Notes: generated from the letters alone by a model not told the origin. A stretch of DNA of 64,000 nt from Variovorax flavidus (GCF_030317145.1 NZ_JASZYE010000003.1:620001-684000), one strand, 5' to 3'. Shown: positions 43,443 to 52,279, counted from the first letter of the stretch. Numbers and translations: made by a program.

Positions 43443-44225
43443 AAACCGGCAGATTTCATCGTTGACGACCTCCGGATGCGTCACGGGGCCCATATGCCCG
43501 AGCGAATCGAACTCGACGACCCGGACATTGGGCAGCGTTCGCGTCAGCAGCCTGGCCACGCCAAGCGAAGACTCCGGCGACTTCTTCCCTGTCATGTAAA
43601 GCACCGGAATATTCATCGCGGCAAAGGCTGCGAGAGGCGTGGGTTCGGTGAGCAACGCGTGCGCCCAGTTGCGGACGTTCACCATCGAACCTTCAATCGG
43701 CCCCTTGCGAGCATCGGGCGTGTGCTTCCACGCGCCTGCGCCCATCCAGTAGTCGATGAAACACCTGGCGGCCTCGGACGGGTCGCCCTTGTCGAGCGCG
43801 ACACCTGCGCCCGCAACGGCCGAGCGAATGCCATCGGCTGCGTTGGGCGGTGGCGTCTCGGCATCCACCAGCGCAAACAATGTGGGCTCGAACAGCGCCA
43901 GTGCGCGCACCCGCTGCGGGTGAACGATCGTCGCGATGAGCGCGATGGCAGCACCGTACGAATGCCCGACAAGCACCATGGGCTCGCCGGCAAGAGCAAA
44001 GACGGGTTCGAGCAATGCGACCTCGTCGCGAAGCGCGACTTGCCGGTCGATCGGCCACGCCGGGCTCTTGCCTGCGCCGAAGGAGTCCGCCGCCAGCACG
44101 TGGAACTGCGGCGCCAGGCGCTCCATGAGGCCGCGCCATTGGCTCGAGCTGCTCGCATTCGAGTGCAGACACACCACGCCGGGACCGGTGCCGGCTTCGC
44201 GAAAGAACGCGCTGAGATCCTGCAT
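43428..44225 (-). CDS. Alpha/beta hydrolase
   Basis: A 265-residue cytosolic alpha/beta hydrolase with VCLHSNASSSSQW (oxyanion region), the nucleophile elbow LVGHSYGAA and LYMTGKKSPESS where the acid or its replacement should be. The terminal histidine is in DSLGHMGPV. The usual Asp after strand 7 is not obvious. The substrate is unknown. I start at the ATG at 44225 with GGGGAG 8 nt upstream; an in-frame TTG lies 6 nt further up. Confidence 0.85.
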   Translation of the reverse strand: MQDLSAFFREAGTGPGVVCLHSNASSSSQWRGLMERLAPQFHVLAADSFGAGKSPAWPIDRQVALRDEVALLEPVFALAGEPMVLVGHSYGAAIALIATIVHPQRVRALALFEPTLFALVDAETPPPNAADGIRSAVAGAGVALDKGDPSEAARCFIDYWMGAGAWKHTPDARKGPIEGSMVNVRNWAHALLTEPTPLAAFAAMNIPVLYMTGKKSPESSLGVARLLTRTLPNVRVVEFDSLGHMGPVTHPEVVNDEICRFLKSL

Positions 44226-44294
44226 TTTCAAGACTCCCCAAAGCGATGCGCCGACCTGGCTCGCTCAGTTTAAGCCGCGCGCCATGTTCGCGAA

Positions 44295-44687
44295 TCAATC
44301 CCGCCTTGCATCGAGCGTCGGATCACCGAGCGTTCGGTTGAGTTCGACCGCCTTTCGCGTCAGCAGGCGCACCGTCGCGGCATCGACGGTCATCCCTTCT
44401 CGCAGTTCCAGAGTCGCCATCTCGTACTTCCCTCCAGGCTTGAGCCCCGGCGCAATGGTGCGCAGGCGCTGACCTCGCCAAAAGCCGAACAGGACGCGGG
44501 CGTCCTCCGCGCGGATGAGCAGCACAGGCCCGTTTGCCAGATAGACAAGGTGGCGCCACTTCACGACCTCTTCCATGGCGGACGCGGCACGCACCGCGGC
44601 CCGCAATCCTTCCACGCACTCGCGTCGCCAGCCATCGAGGGCCAGCACATAGGCGTCGGGACTTGAGGCGGGCGCGGACTTTTGCAT
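44295..44687 (-). CDS. DUF1801 domain protein
   Basis: A 130-residue protein of the DUF1801 (YdhG/frataxin-like fold) family. The features are LREAVRAASAMEEVVKW-type N-terminal helices (here LRAAVRAASAMEEVVKW), VLLIRAEDARVLFGFWRG, LRTIAPGLKPGGKYEMATLEL and a C-terminal helix ending near TLDARRD. The function is not established. CTGGAG precedes the ATG. It lies between the FtsX permease and lipocalin genes on the opposite strand. Confidence 0.82.
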   Translation of the reverse strand: MQKSAPASSPDAYVLALDGWRRECVEGLRAAVRAASAMEEVVKWRHLVYLANGPVLLIRAEDARVLFGFWRGQRLRTIAPGLKPGGKYEMATLELREGMTVDAATVRLLTRKAVELNRTLGDPTLDARRD

Positions 44688-44875
44688 CAAAACTCCAGAG
44701 GCCGCATTCTGGATCGAATGGCTGAAAATGTGCGAATGAACGCTTCCACCTCTTGCAGCAGCGTCCGACCCAGCACGGCCATCCTGCGCATCGAAGCCGA
44801 CCACCTGCGCAGTACCCAGACCCGCCTGATTCCGCTGCGTCTGCGGCGCTTCGACACGACGCCTGGAGAATGAGC

Positions 44876-45931
44876 ATGAGGGCACTCGGCCTGTCGCGTC
44901 GCGCCCTGTTGCTGTCGGCGTTCGCGGTGCCCGCAGCATGGGCACTGCCGCCACGTGCCATGCAGTTCCCGCGCGATTTCGGCAGCCATCCGGACTTGCG
45001 AACCGAGTGGTGGTACATCACGGGCCATGCGAAGTCCGGTGCGCGCGACTTCGGGTTTCAACTCACCTTCTTTCGCTCGCGCGTCGAGGCGACGCAATCG
45101 ATGCGATCCGCCTTCGCCGCCCGGCAGTTGATCTTTGCGCACGCAGCCATCACTGACCTCGAAGGTCGCAAGTTGTGGCACGACCAGCGCATCGCACGCG
45201 AAGGCTTTGGCGTGGCGTTTGCCTCCGAAACCGACACCGACGTCCGCCTGCGTGACTGGACACTTCAACGCGACAGTGAAGGCTATGCGGCCCGGTTACC
45301 CGCCAACGGCTTTGCGATCGATCTGCGATTCAGCCCTACCCAACCGGTCATGTTGCAAGGCAGTGCGGGCCTCTCCCGCAAGGGCCCGGACGCCGAACAG
45401 GCCAGTTACTACTTCAGCGAGCCTCAACTCGCGGCCAAGGGCAGTCTGAGCCTGCAAGGCAAGCGCTTCGATGTGCAGGGCTCCGCATGGCTCGATCGCG
45501 AATGGAGCGAGGCCTACCTCCATCCGGGTGCGGCAGGCTGGGACTGGATAGGCATGAACCTCTTCGATGGCAGTGCGCTGATGGCTTTCCGCATACGGGG
45601 CCGCGACGGATCGGCACTGTGGGCGGGCGGTTCGCATCGCACCGCCGACGGGCGCCAGCGCGTGTTCGGCCCCGACGAAGTGCACTTTGATCCGGACGGC
45701 ACCTGGACGAGCCCACGCACGCGCGCGGTCTATCCGACGCGATGGCGAATCCAGACGCCCGCCGGCGCGTTCGCGGTGCGCGCCCTGCTGGACGATCAGG
45801 AGCTCGACAGCCAGGGCTCGACCGGCACGGTGTACTGGGAAGGCTTGAGCGATTTGTTGGACGCGAGCGGAAAGCCGGTGGGTCGCGGCTACCTCGAACT
45901 CACGGGCTACGCGCAGCCACTGCGGCTCTGA
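44876..45931 (+). CDS. AttH/CrtC-like lipocalin-domain protein
   Basis: A 351-residue exported protein with a twin-arginine-like signal (LSRRALLLSAFAVPAAWA). The tandem lipocalin-like fold of the AttH/carotenoid 1,2-hydratase (CrtC) family follows. Hallmarks are FPRDFGSHPDLRTEWWYITGH near the mature N-terminus, GFQLTFFRSR, YYFSEPQL, GSAWLDREWS and WDWIGMNLFDGSALM. In other bacteria this protein is encoded right after an ABC ATPase and an FtsX permease. Here the permease ends 1.5 kb upstream, with two unrelated minus-strand genes between. Ligand unknown. Confidence 0.85.
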   Translation: MRALGLSRRALLLSAFAVPAAWALPPRAMQFPRDFGSHPDLRTEWWYITGHAKSGARDFGFQLTFFRSRVEATQSMRSAFAARQLIFAHAAITDLEGRKLWHDQRIAREGFGVAFASETDTDVRLRDWTLQRDSEGYAARLPANGFAIDLRFSPTQPVMLQGSAGLSRKGPDAEQASYYFSEPQLAAKGSLSLQGKRFDVQGSAWLDREWSEAYLHPGAAGWDWIGMNLFDGSALMAFRIRGRDGSALWAGGSHRTADGRQRVFGPDEVHFDPDGTWTSPRTRAVYPTRWRIQTPAGAFAVRALLDDQELDSQGSTGTVYWEGLSDLLDASGKPVGRGYLELTGYAQPLRL

Positions 45932-45991
45932 GCGTCTCTGTCGAAGACCGATTGGCTCTACAGCCAGCCGGTGAGTCCGTTCGGCCTTCGC

Positions 45992-46981
45992 TCAGCCCTT
46001 CGCCGCCCCGCGCCGGCGATCGATGAAGGCGATGATCTCGCCCATGATCCCGCGCCGGAAGGCCAGCACGCAGATCACGAAGATCAGGCCCGTGACCATG
46101 GTGACCGATTCACCCAGTGTGTTGAACCAGTCGACGGTCGTGATGCGCGCCAACAGGTGGCCGAATTCGCCGATCTTGTTTTCGAGCAGCACCACCACGG
46201 CCGAACCGACCAGCGGACCCGAGAGCGTGCCGAGGCCGCCAACCAGCGTCATCAGGATGACCTGGCCGGAAGCGCTCCAATGCACGTCGGACAGCGTCGC
46301 AAAGCCAAGCACCAGCGTCTTGAGCGAGCCCGCCAAGCCTGAGAGCGCTGCCGAGATCACGAAGGCCAGCAGCTTGAAGCGGCTCACGTCATAGCCCAGC
46401 GAGAGCGCACGCGGCTCGTTTTCCTTGATGCCCTTCAGCACCTGTCCGAAGGGAGAGTGGATGGTGCGCACGATCAGAAGGAATGCGGCGACGACGATCA
46501 CGAGCGTGACGTAGTACATGGTGAGGTCGCTCTGCAGATCGAGCACACCGAAGAGCTTGCCCCGCGGCACGCCTTGCAGGCCGTCTTCGCCGCCGGTGAA
46601 CTTCGCCTGCAGCGCGACGAAGAACACCATCTGCGCGAGGGCCAGCGTGATCATCGCGAAGTAGATGCCCTGCCGACGGATCGCCAGTGCACCGAAGAGC
46701 CAGCCCAGCAGCGCGCCGGTGACCGTGCCGGCGATGAGGCCGAGTTCGGGCGTGAGGCCCCAGACCTTCATCGCATGGCCCGCCACGTAGGCCGATCCAC
46801 CCAGAAAGGCCGCATGGCCGAAGGACAGGAGCCCCGTATAGCCCAGCAGCAGATTGAACGCCGATGCAAAGAGCGCGAAGCACATGAGCTTCATGACGAA
46901 CACGGGATAGGCGCCGGCGAACGGCGCCACGACCAGTGCGGCAAGCAGCAGCAGATAGATGACAGTGGAAAGCTTTTTCAT
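45992..46981 (-). CDS. livM: Branched-chain amino acid ABC transporter permease LivM
   Basis: A 329-residue permease of a HAAT-type uptake system. About nine hydrophobic segments are visible, with the LivM-typical NLLLGYTGLLSFGHAAFLGGSAY near residue 42 and SPFGQVLKGIKENEPRALSLGYDVSRFK in the cytoplasmic EAA-like loop, followed by LVGGLGTLSGPLVGS. It lies 12 nt downstream of livH in the same minus-strand cluster. The true substrate may be a branched-chain amino acid, an amide or an aromatic acid. Confidence 0.92.
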   Translation of the reverse strand: MKKLSTVIYLLLLAALVVAPFAGAYPVFVMKLMCFALFASAFNLLLGYTGLLSFGHAAFLGGSAYVAGHAMKVWGLTPELGLIAGTVTGALLGWLFGALAIRRQGIYFAMITLALAQMVFFVALQAKFTGGEDGLQGVPRGKLFGVLDLQSDLTMYYVTLVIVVAAFLLIVRTIHSPFGQVLKGIKENEPRALSLGYDVSRFKLLAFVISAALSGLAGSLKTLVLGFATLSDVHWSASGQVILMTLVGGLGTLSGPLVGSAVVVLLENKIGEFGHLLARITTVDWFNTLGESVTMVTGLIFVICVLAFRRGIMGEIIAFIDRRRGAAKG

Positions 46982-46993
46982 GCGGCTGCTGTC

Positions 46994-47869
46994 TTATTTT
47001 TCTTTGCCGAACAGGCCGGCGGGGCGGATGAGCAGCACGATGACCATGATCACGAACACTACGGTGGAGGAAGCCTCCGGATAGAAAACCTTGGTCAGGC
47101 CCTCGATCACACCGAGCCCGAGACCGGTGAGGATGGCGCCCATGATCGAGCCCATGCCGCCGATCACGACGACCGCGAACACGACGATGATGAGGTTCTG
47201 CCCCATCAGCGGCGACACCTGGATGACCGGCGCGGCAAGCACGCCGGCAAAGGCCGCGAGGGCGACGCCGAAGCCGTATGTGAGCGTGATCATCAGCGGC
47301 ACGTTGACGCCGAAGGCCTCCACCAGCCGCGGGTTCTCGGTGCCGGCGCGCAGGTAGGCGCCGAGCCGCGTCTTCTCGATGACGAACCAGGTTGCGAAGC
47401 AGACGGTGAGCGAAGCGACAACCACCCAGGCGCGATAGTTGGGCAGGATCATGAAGCCCAGGTCGGTGGCGCTCGCGAGCGCATCGGGCGTGTCGTAGGC
47501 GAGGCCAGAGACGCCGTAGATGGAACGCAGCACGCCCTCGATCAGCAGCGTCAGGCCGAGCGTGAGCAGCAGGCCATAGAGATGGTCCAGCTTGTAGATC
47601 CAGCGCAAGAGCAAGCGCTCGATGAGCACGCCGAAAAGCCCCACGATGACCGGCGCCACGACCAGCATCACCCAGTAGTTGACGTTGAAATAGTTCATCG
47701 CCATCCAGGTGAACACCGCCCCCAGCATGAACAGCGCGCCGTGCGCGAAGTTGATGACGTTGAGCAGGCCGAAGATCACCGCGAGCCCGAGGCTCAGAAT
47801 GGCGTAGAACGACCCGTTGACCAGCCCCAGAAGAAGCTGGCTCAACAAGCCGGGAAGAGATATGTTCAT
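46994..47869 (-). CDS. livH: Branched-chain amino acid ABC transporter permease LivH
   Basis: A 291-residue permease partner of LivM. Typical features are LVNGSFYAILSLGLAVIFGLLNVINFAHG at the N-terminus, RAGTENPRLVEAFGVNV in the coupling loop and VVIGGMGSIMGAILTGLGLGVIEGL near the end. It lies 118 bp after the first receptor gene. That gap holds a copy of a dispersed repeat that directly follows the receptor stop. Confidence 0.92.
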   Translation of the reverse strand: MNISLPGLLSQLLLGLVNGSFYAILSLGLAVIFGLLNVINFAHGALFMLGAVFTWMAMNYFNVNYWVMLVVAPVIVGLFGVLIERLLLRWIYKLDHLYGLLLTLGLTLLIEGVLRSIYGVSGLAYDTPDALASATDLGFMILPNYRAWVVVASLTVCFATWFVIEKTRLGAYLRAGTENPRLVEAFGVNVPLMITLTYGFGVALAAFAGVLAAPVIQVSPLMGQNLIIVVFAVVVIGGMGSIMGAILTGLGLGVIEGLTKVFYPEASSTVVFVIMVIVLLIRPAGLFGKEK

Positions 47870-47930
47870 AAACGTTCAGACAACCGGGTCAGCGCTCTTA
47901 CTCTCTACCAGAGGGCCGCAGCGCCCGGCC

Positions 47931-47986
47931 GCCCCCGGCAGGGGGTAGGCGAAGCGACACGCAGTGCGCGCAGCCTGGGGGCGAGC
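47931..47986 (-). repeat. Dispersed intergenic repeat, copy 1
   Basis: Read on the minus strand, this 56-bp element begins one base after the TAA of the receptor gene. It runs CCCCCAGGCTGCGCGCAC, then TGTCGCTTCGCCTACCCCC and a G-rich end. It closely matches both arms of the inverted repeat at 52064-52374. The CCCCC / GGGGG ends of its last part can form a hairpin. Confidence 0.75.
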
Positions 47987-47987
47987 A

Positions 47988-49181
47988 TTATTTCCAGACA
48001 GCGCATTTGCTCTCGGCCTTGGTCGTGAAAACCTGCTCGCCGGGCAGCTTGGCGACCACCTTGTAGTAGTCCCATGGTTGCGTCGATTCAGCCGGCGACT
48101 TGACCTGCATCAGATACATGTCGTGCACGAAGCGTCCATCCGGGCGGATGTTGCCCTTGGCGTAGAAGTCGTTGATCGGCATCTTCTTGAGTTCGGCCAT
48201 CACCTTGTCGGCGTCGGTGCTCTTGGCAGCCTGCACGGCCTTCAGGTAGGTCGTGGTGGCCGAGTAGTCGGCGGCCTGGATGTCGGTCGGCATGCGCTTG
48301 GTCTTGTCGAAGAACTTCTTGCCGAAGGCGCGCGTCTGCTCGTTAAGGTTCCAGTCCCAGCTCGTGGTGAGCAGCAGGCCTTCGGTGTTCTTCAGGCCCA
48401 GGCTGTGGATGTCGGTGATGAACACGAGCAGGCCCGCCATCTTCATGCTCTTCGTGATGCCGAATTCCTTGGCAGCCTTGATTGCATTGATGGTGTCGCC
48501 GCCAGCGTTCGCAAGGCCGAGGATCTGCGCCTTGGAGTTCTGTGCCTGCAGCAGGAAGGACGAGAAGTCCGACGCGTTGAGCGGATGCTTGACGCCACCG
48601 ACCACCGTGCCGCCCTTTTCCTTGACGACCTTGGCCGTGTCGGCTTCGAGCGCCGCGCCGAAGGCGTAGTCTGCCGTCAGGAAGAACCAGTTCTTGCCGC
48701 CGTTCTCGACCACCGCGCCGCCCGTGCCCTTGGCCAACGCCACCGTGTCGTACGCATAGTGAACCGTGTACGGGCTGCATTGCTCATTGGTGAGCGCCGA
48801 GGTACCCGCGCCATTCACGATGAAGACGCGCTTCTTCTCCTGCGCGACCTTCGCCATGGCGAGGCCGGTGCCCGAGTTGGTGCCGCCGAACAGCATCGTC
48901 AGGTTGTCGGTGTCGATCCACTCGCGCGCCTTCGATGCCGCGATGTCGGCCTTGTTCTGATGGTCGGCCGTGACGAGTTCGATCGGCAGGCCATTGACCT
49001 TGCCACCGAAGTCGTCAATGGCCATCTGGATCGCCGTCGCGCCGTTCTTGCCTTCGACGTCGGCGTACAGGCTCGACATGTCGGTGATGAAGCCGATCTT
49101 GACCTTCTCCTGGGCCTGCACGGCGCCGGTGGCAAACGCAACGGCAAGGGAAACGGCGGTGAGTGCAATGGTTTTCTTCAT
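47988..49181 (-). CDS. Liv-type ABC transporter substrate-binding protein, copy 1
   Basis: A 397-residue periplasmic receptor (type I periplasmic fold, Peripla_BP_6). The signal peptide ends GAVQAQ, then EKVKIGFITDMSSLYADVEG. The ligand-site region includes FGGTNSGTGLAMAKVAQ and NWFFLTADYAFG. Two cysteines (EQCSPY near 115 and the C-terminal KCAVWK) may form a disulfide. It is a tandem duplicate of the neighbouring receptor, with the same length and most positions alike. The ligand of the pair is unknown. Confidence 0.9.
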   Translation of the reverse strand: MKKTIALTAVSLAVAFATGAVQAQEKVKIGFITDMSSLYADVEGKNGATAIQMAIDDFGGKVNGLPIELVTADHQNKADIAASKAREWIDTDNLTMLFGGTNSGTGLAMAKVAQEKKRVFIVNGAGTSALTNEQCSPYTVHYAYDTVALAKGTGGAVVENGGKNWFFLTADYAFGAALEADTAKVVKEKGGTVVGGVKHPLNASDFSSFLLQAQNSKAQILGLANAGGDTINAIKAAKEFGITKSMKMAGLLVFITDIHSLGLKNTEGLLLTTSWDWNLNEQTRAFGKKFFDKTKRMPTDIQAADYSATTTYLKAVQAAKSTDADKVMAELKKMPINDFYAKGNIRPDGRFVHDMYLMQVKSPAESTQPWDYYKVVAKLPGEQVFTTKAESKCAVWK

Positions 49182-49222
49182 GTTCAGCTCAGGTCCAGGT
49201 TGGTGGGTAACAAAGGGGGCGG

Positions 49223-50416
49223 TTATTTCCAGAGGGCGCACTTCGAGTCGGCCTTCGTCGTGAAGACCTGGTCACCCGGCAGCTTGGCGTTCACCTTCAG
49301 GTAGTCCCAGGGCTGCTTCGAGTCGGCCGGGGACTTGACTTCGACCAGGTACATGTCGTGCACGTAGCGGCCATCGGCGCGGATCTGGCCCTTGGCGTAG
49401 AAGTCGTCGAGCTTCATGCTCTTGAGTTGCGCCATCACCTTGTCCGCGTCGGTGGTCTTGGCAGCCTGCACGGCCTTCAGGTAGGTCGTGGTGGCCGAGT
49501 AGTCGGCCGCCTGGATGTCGGTCGGCATGCGCTTGGTCTTGTCGAAGAAGCGCTTGGAAAACTTGCGCGTGTCGTCGTTCAGGTCCCAGTACCAGCTCGT
49601 GGTGTGCAACAGGCCTTCGGTGTTCTTCAGGCCCAGGCTGTGGATGTCGCTCAGGAAGATCAGCAGGCCGGCAAGCTTCATGCTCTTGCCGATGCCGAAT
49701 TCCTTGGCCGCCTTGATGGAGTTGATGGTGTCGCCGCCCGCGTTCGCAAGTCCGAGGATCTGCGCCTTGGAGTTCTGTGCCTGCAGCAGGAAGGACGAGA
49801 AGTCCGACGCGTTGAGCGGATGGCGGACCGCGCCGACCACCGTGCCGCCCTTCGCCTTCACCACCGCGGTCGTGTCGGCTTCGAGCGCATGGCCGAACGC
49901 ATAGTCGGCGGTCAGGAAGAACCACGATTTGCCGCCGCGTTCGACCACTGCACCGCCGGTGCCTTTGGCCAGCGCCACCGTGTCGTAGGCGTAGTGGACG
50001 GTGTAGGGGCTGCACTGCTCGTTGGTGAGCGCGGAGGTCGCCGCGCCGTTGTTGAAATAGACGCGCTTCTTCTCCTGTGCCACCTTCGCCGTGGCCAGCG
50101 CGGTGCCCGAATTGGTTCCGCCGAAGACCATGGTCACGCCGTCGGTGTCGATCCATTCGCGCGCCTTGGATGCGGCGATGTCAGCCTTGTTCTGGTGATC
50201 GGCGGTGACCAGTTCGATCGGCTGGCCCAGCACCTTGCCGCCAAAGTCGTCGATCGCCATCTGGATCGCGAGCGCGCCGTTCTTGCCCTCGACGTCGGCG
50301 TAGAGGCTGGACATGTCGGTGACGAAACCGATCTTGACCTTCTCCTGCGCATGCGCGCCCGAGGCGACTGCCAGGGCCGCCACGGCCAGGGTCAGTGCGG
50401 TGAGCTGGTTTTTCAT
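49223..50416 (-). CDS. Liv-type ABC transporter substrate-binding protein, copy 2
   Basis: A 397-residue receptor nearly collinear with copy 1: EKVKIGFVTDMSSLYADVEG after the signal peptide, FGGTNSGTALATAKVAQ, SWFFLTADYAFG, and the same EQCSPY and KCALWK cysteines. Differences cluster in the signal peptide and in short stretches such as VYFNNGAATSAL versus VFIVNGAGTSAL near the binding cleft. That hints at a changed ligand preference. It is the first gene after livF in the operon direction, with 34 nt between them. Confidence 0.9.
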   Translation of the reverse strand: MKNQLTALTLAVAALAVASGAHAQEKVKIGFVTDMSSLYADVEGKNGALAIQMAIDDFGGKVLGQPIELVTADHQNKADIAASKAREWIDTDGVTMVFGGTNSGTALATAKVAQEKKRVYFNNGAATSALTNEQCSPYTVHYAYDTVALAKGTGGAVVERGGKSWFFLTADYAFGHALEADTTAVVKAKGGTVVGAVRHPLNASDFSSFLLQAQNSKAQILGLANAGGDTINSIKAAKEFGIGKSMKLAGLLIFLSDIHSLGLKNTEGLLHTTSWYWDLNDDTRKFSKRFFDKTKRMPTDIQAADYSATTTYLKAVQAAKTTDADKVMAQLKSMKLDDFYAKGQIRADGRYVHDMYLVEVKSPADSKQPWDYLKVNAKLPGDQVFTTKADSKCALWK

Positions 50417-50450
50417 GGGGATCTCCAATCCAATCAGGGGGTTGAGAATT

Positions 50451-51161
50451 TCAAACGCCGAGAAGCTCGTTGAGCACCGGCATCTTGGCTTCGAGTTCGG
50501 CGGCGCCGAAGGCCTCGACCATGCGGCCGTGTTCCATCACGTAGAAGCGATCGGCCAGCGGCGCGGCGAAGCGGAAGTTCTGCTCGACCATGACCACGGT
50601 GTAACCCTTGCCGCGCAGCGTCTGGATCATGCGGGCCAGCGCCTGCACGATCACCGGCGCCAGGCCTTCGGAGATTTCGTCGAGGAGCAGCAGCTTGGCG
50701 CCCGTCCGCAGGATGCGCGCGACGGCCAGCATCTGCTGTTCGCCGCCGGACAGGCGCGTCCCCTGGCTGTGGCGGCGCTCGGCCAGGTTGGGAAACATCG
50801 CGTAGATCTCGTCCACCGACATGCCCTGCCCCGCCCCTTTCAGGGCGGGCGGCAGCAACAGGTTCTCCTCGCATGACAGGCTCGCGAAGATGCCGCGCTC
50901 TTCCGGGCAGTAGCCAATGCCCTGATGGGCGATGCGGTGCGTGGCCATGTCGATCGTCTCGGTGCCATTGACCTTGATGCTGCCCTTTCGGGCGCCGGTG
51001 AGGCCGAGGATCGCGCGCATCGTCGTGGTGCGGCCTGCGCCATTGCGGCCCAGCAGCGTGACCACCTCGCCGGGTTGCACGACCATGTCGACGCCGTGCA
51101 GCACGTGCGACTCGCCATACCAGGCTTGCAGTCCCTTGATTTCGAGTGCGGGGGCCGCCAT
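50451..51161 (-). CDS. livF: Branched-chain amino acid ABC transporter ATPase LivF, Walker A Lys to Arg
   Basis: A 236-residue ATP-binding subunit of the Liv-type system. The LivF-typical GYCPEERGIFASLSCEENLLL, signature LSGGEQQMLAVARIL and Walker B LLLLDEISEGLAP are present. Walker A reads GRNGAGRTTT: the invariant lysine is replaced by arginine at residue 44. The ATG overlaps the livG stop by one base (TGATG), so the two are coupled. The substitution could weaken nucleotide binding, leaving LivG as the main hydrolysing site. Confidence 0.9.
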   Translation of the reverse strand: MAAPALEIKGLQAWYGESHVLHGVDMVVQPGEVVTLLGRNGAGRTTTMRAILGLTGARKGSIKVNGTETIDMATHRIAHQGIGYCPEERGIFASLSCEENLLLPPALKGAGQGMSVDEIYAMFPNLAERRHSQGTRLSGGEQQMLAVARILRTGAKLLLLDEISEGLAPVIVQALARMIQTLRGKGYTVVMVEQNFRFAAPLADRFYVMEHGRMVEAFGAAELEAKMPVLNELLGV

Positions 51162-51931
51162 CAATGCGCCCCTTGCAATTGGCCGTCGGTGGTGCCCATA
51201 TAGGCTTCCATCACTTGCGGGTTTTTCGAGACTTCGGCGTACGGCCCTTCGGCCAGGACGGCGCCGCGCTGCAGCACCGTGATGGTGTCGGCGATGGTCG
51301 ACACCACGCTCATGTTGTGCTCCACCATCAGGATGGTCCGGCCGGCGGAAACGCGCTTGATCAGTTCGGCCACGCGATGCACGTCCTCGTGGCCCATGCC
51401 CTGCGTGGGTTCGTCGAGCAGCATCAGTTCGGGCTCCATCGCGAGCGTGGTTGCGATCTCCAGCGCGCGCTTGCGGCCGTAGGGAAGATTGACCGTCAGT
51501 TCGTCTGCCAGGTCTTCGAGACCTACTTCGGCCAGCAACGCGCGAGCGCGATCATTGAGGGGCGTGAGCGACTTCTCGCTCTTCCAGAAGTGATAGGAAG
51601 TTCCGAGCGCGCGCTGCAAGCCCAGGCGCACGTTCTCGAGCAAGGTGAGGTGCGGAAACACCGCCGAAATCTGGAACGAGCGGATGATGCCGCGGCGCGC
51701 GATCTGTGCCGGGCGCTCGCTGGTGATGTCCTGTCCGTTGAACAGGATGGTTCCAGACGTCGGCTCGAGGAACTTCGTGAGCAGGTTGAAGCAGGTCGTC
51801 TTACCCGCGCCATTCGGCCCGATCAGCGCATGAATCGATCCCCGAACGACCGAGAGATTGACCTTGCTGACCGCGGTAAAACCCTTGAATTCCTTGGTGA
51901 GCTGGCGTGTTTCGAGAATGATGTCGCTCAT
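51161..51931 (-). CDS. livG: Branched-chain amino acid ABC transporter ATPase LivG
   Basis: A 256-residue ATPase with intact Walker A GPNGAGKTT (near residue 38), the LivG loop FQISAVFPHLTLLENVRLG and the divergent signature NLPYGRKRALEIATTLA typical of LivG. Walker B is LMLLDEPTQGMG, and MVEHNM comes at the H-loop. It is the first gene of the livG-livF-receptor-receptor-livH-livM cluster. The 444-bp upstream gap carries the inverted-repeat element. Confidence 0.92.
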   Translation of the reverse strand: MSDIILETRQLTKEFKGFTAVSKVNLSVVRGSIHALIGPNGAGKTTCFNLLTKFLEPTSGTILFNGQDITSERPAQIARRGIIRSFQISAVFPHLTLLENVRLGLQRALGTSYHFWKSEKSLTPLNDRARALLAEVGLEDLADELTVNLPYGRKRALEIATTLAMEPELMLLDEPTQGMGHEDVHRVAELIKRVSAGRTILMVEHNMSVVSTIADTITVLQRGAVLAEGPYAEVSKNPQVMEAYMGTTDGQLQGAH

Positions 51932-52063
51932 CTCGCGCGGTCACCCGGGTGCTGGCAGGAAAAATCAGTCATGCGGTCCATCTGTGCGCACCACCATGGC
52001 TGCGCGGACCGCATTGTTTGCGGGGCCACCAAAACTTGCCTACTGGGGCAAATGCCTAGCTTT

Positions 52064-52157
52064 GGCTCCCCCCAGGCTTCGCGCACTTCGTGTCGCAGCG
52101 CCACCCCCCTACCGGGGGCAACACCGGCGGCCCGGCAAAGCCGGTTCCGCGGTGTTC
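52064..52157 (+). repeat. Dispersed repeat, left arm of inverted repeat
   Basis: This arm of about 94 bp runs GGCTCCCCCCAGGCTTCGCG, then CACTTCGTGTCGCAGCG, a CCCCCC/GGGGG hairpin and CCCGGCAAAGCCGGTTCCGC. It ends in GGTGTTC. Its reverse complement recurs almost unchanged at 52280-52374. Confidence 0.8.
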
Positions 52158-52279
52158 CGCGAACAGGCCTCGCTTTGGTCGCCGTCGTGTTTCTCGTGCG
52201 TTCTGTTGCCCCCGTGCCACGGGGGCTGCCGCGGACCCGGCTTGGCCGGGCCGCGAGCAAGCCTGGGGGGTGAGTCCAG

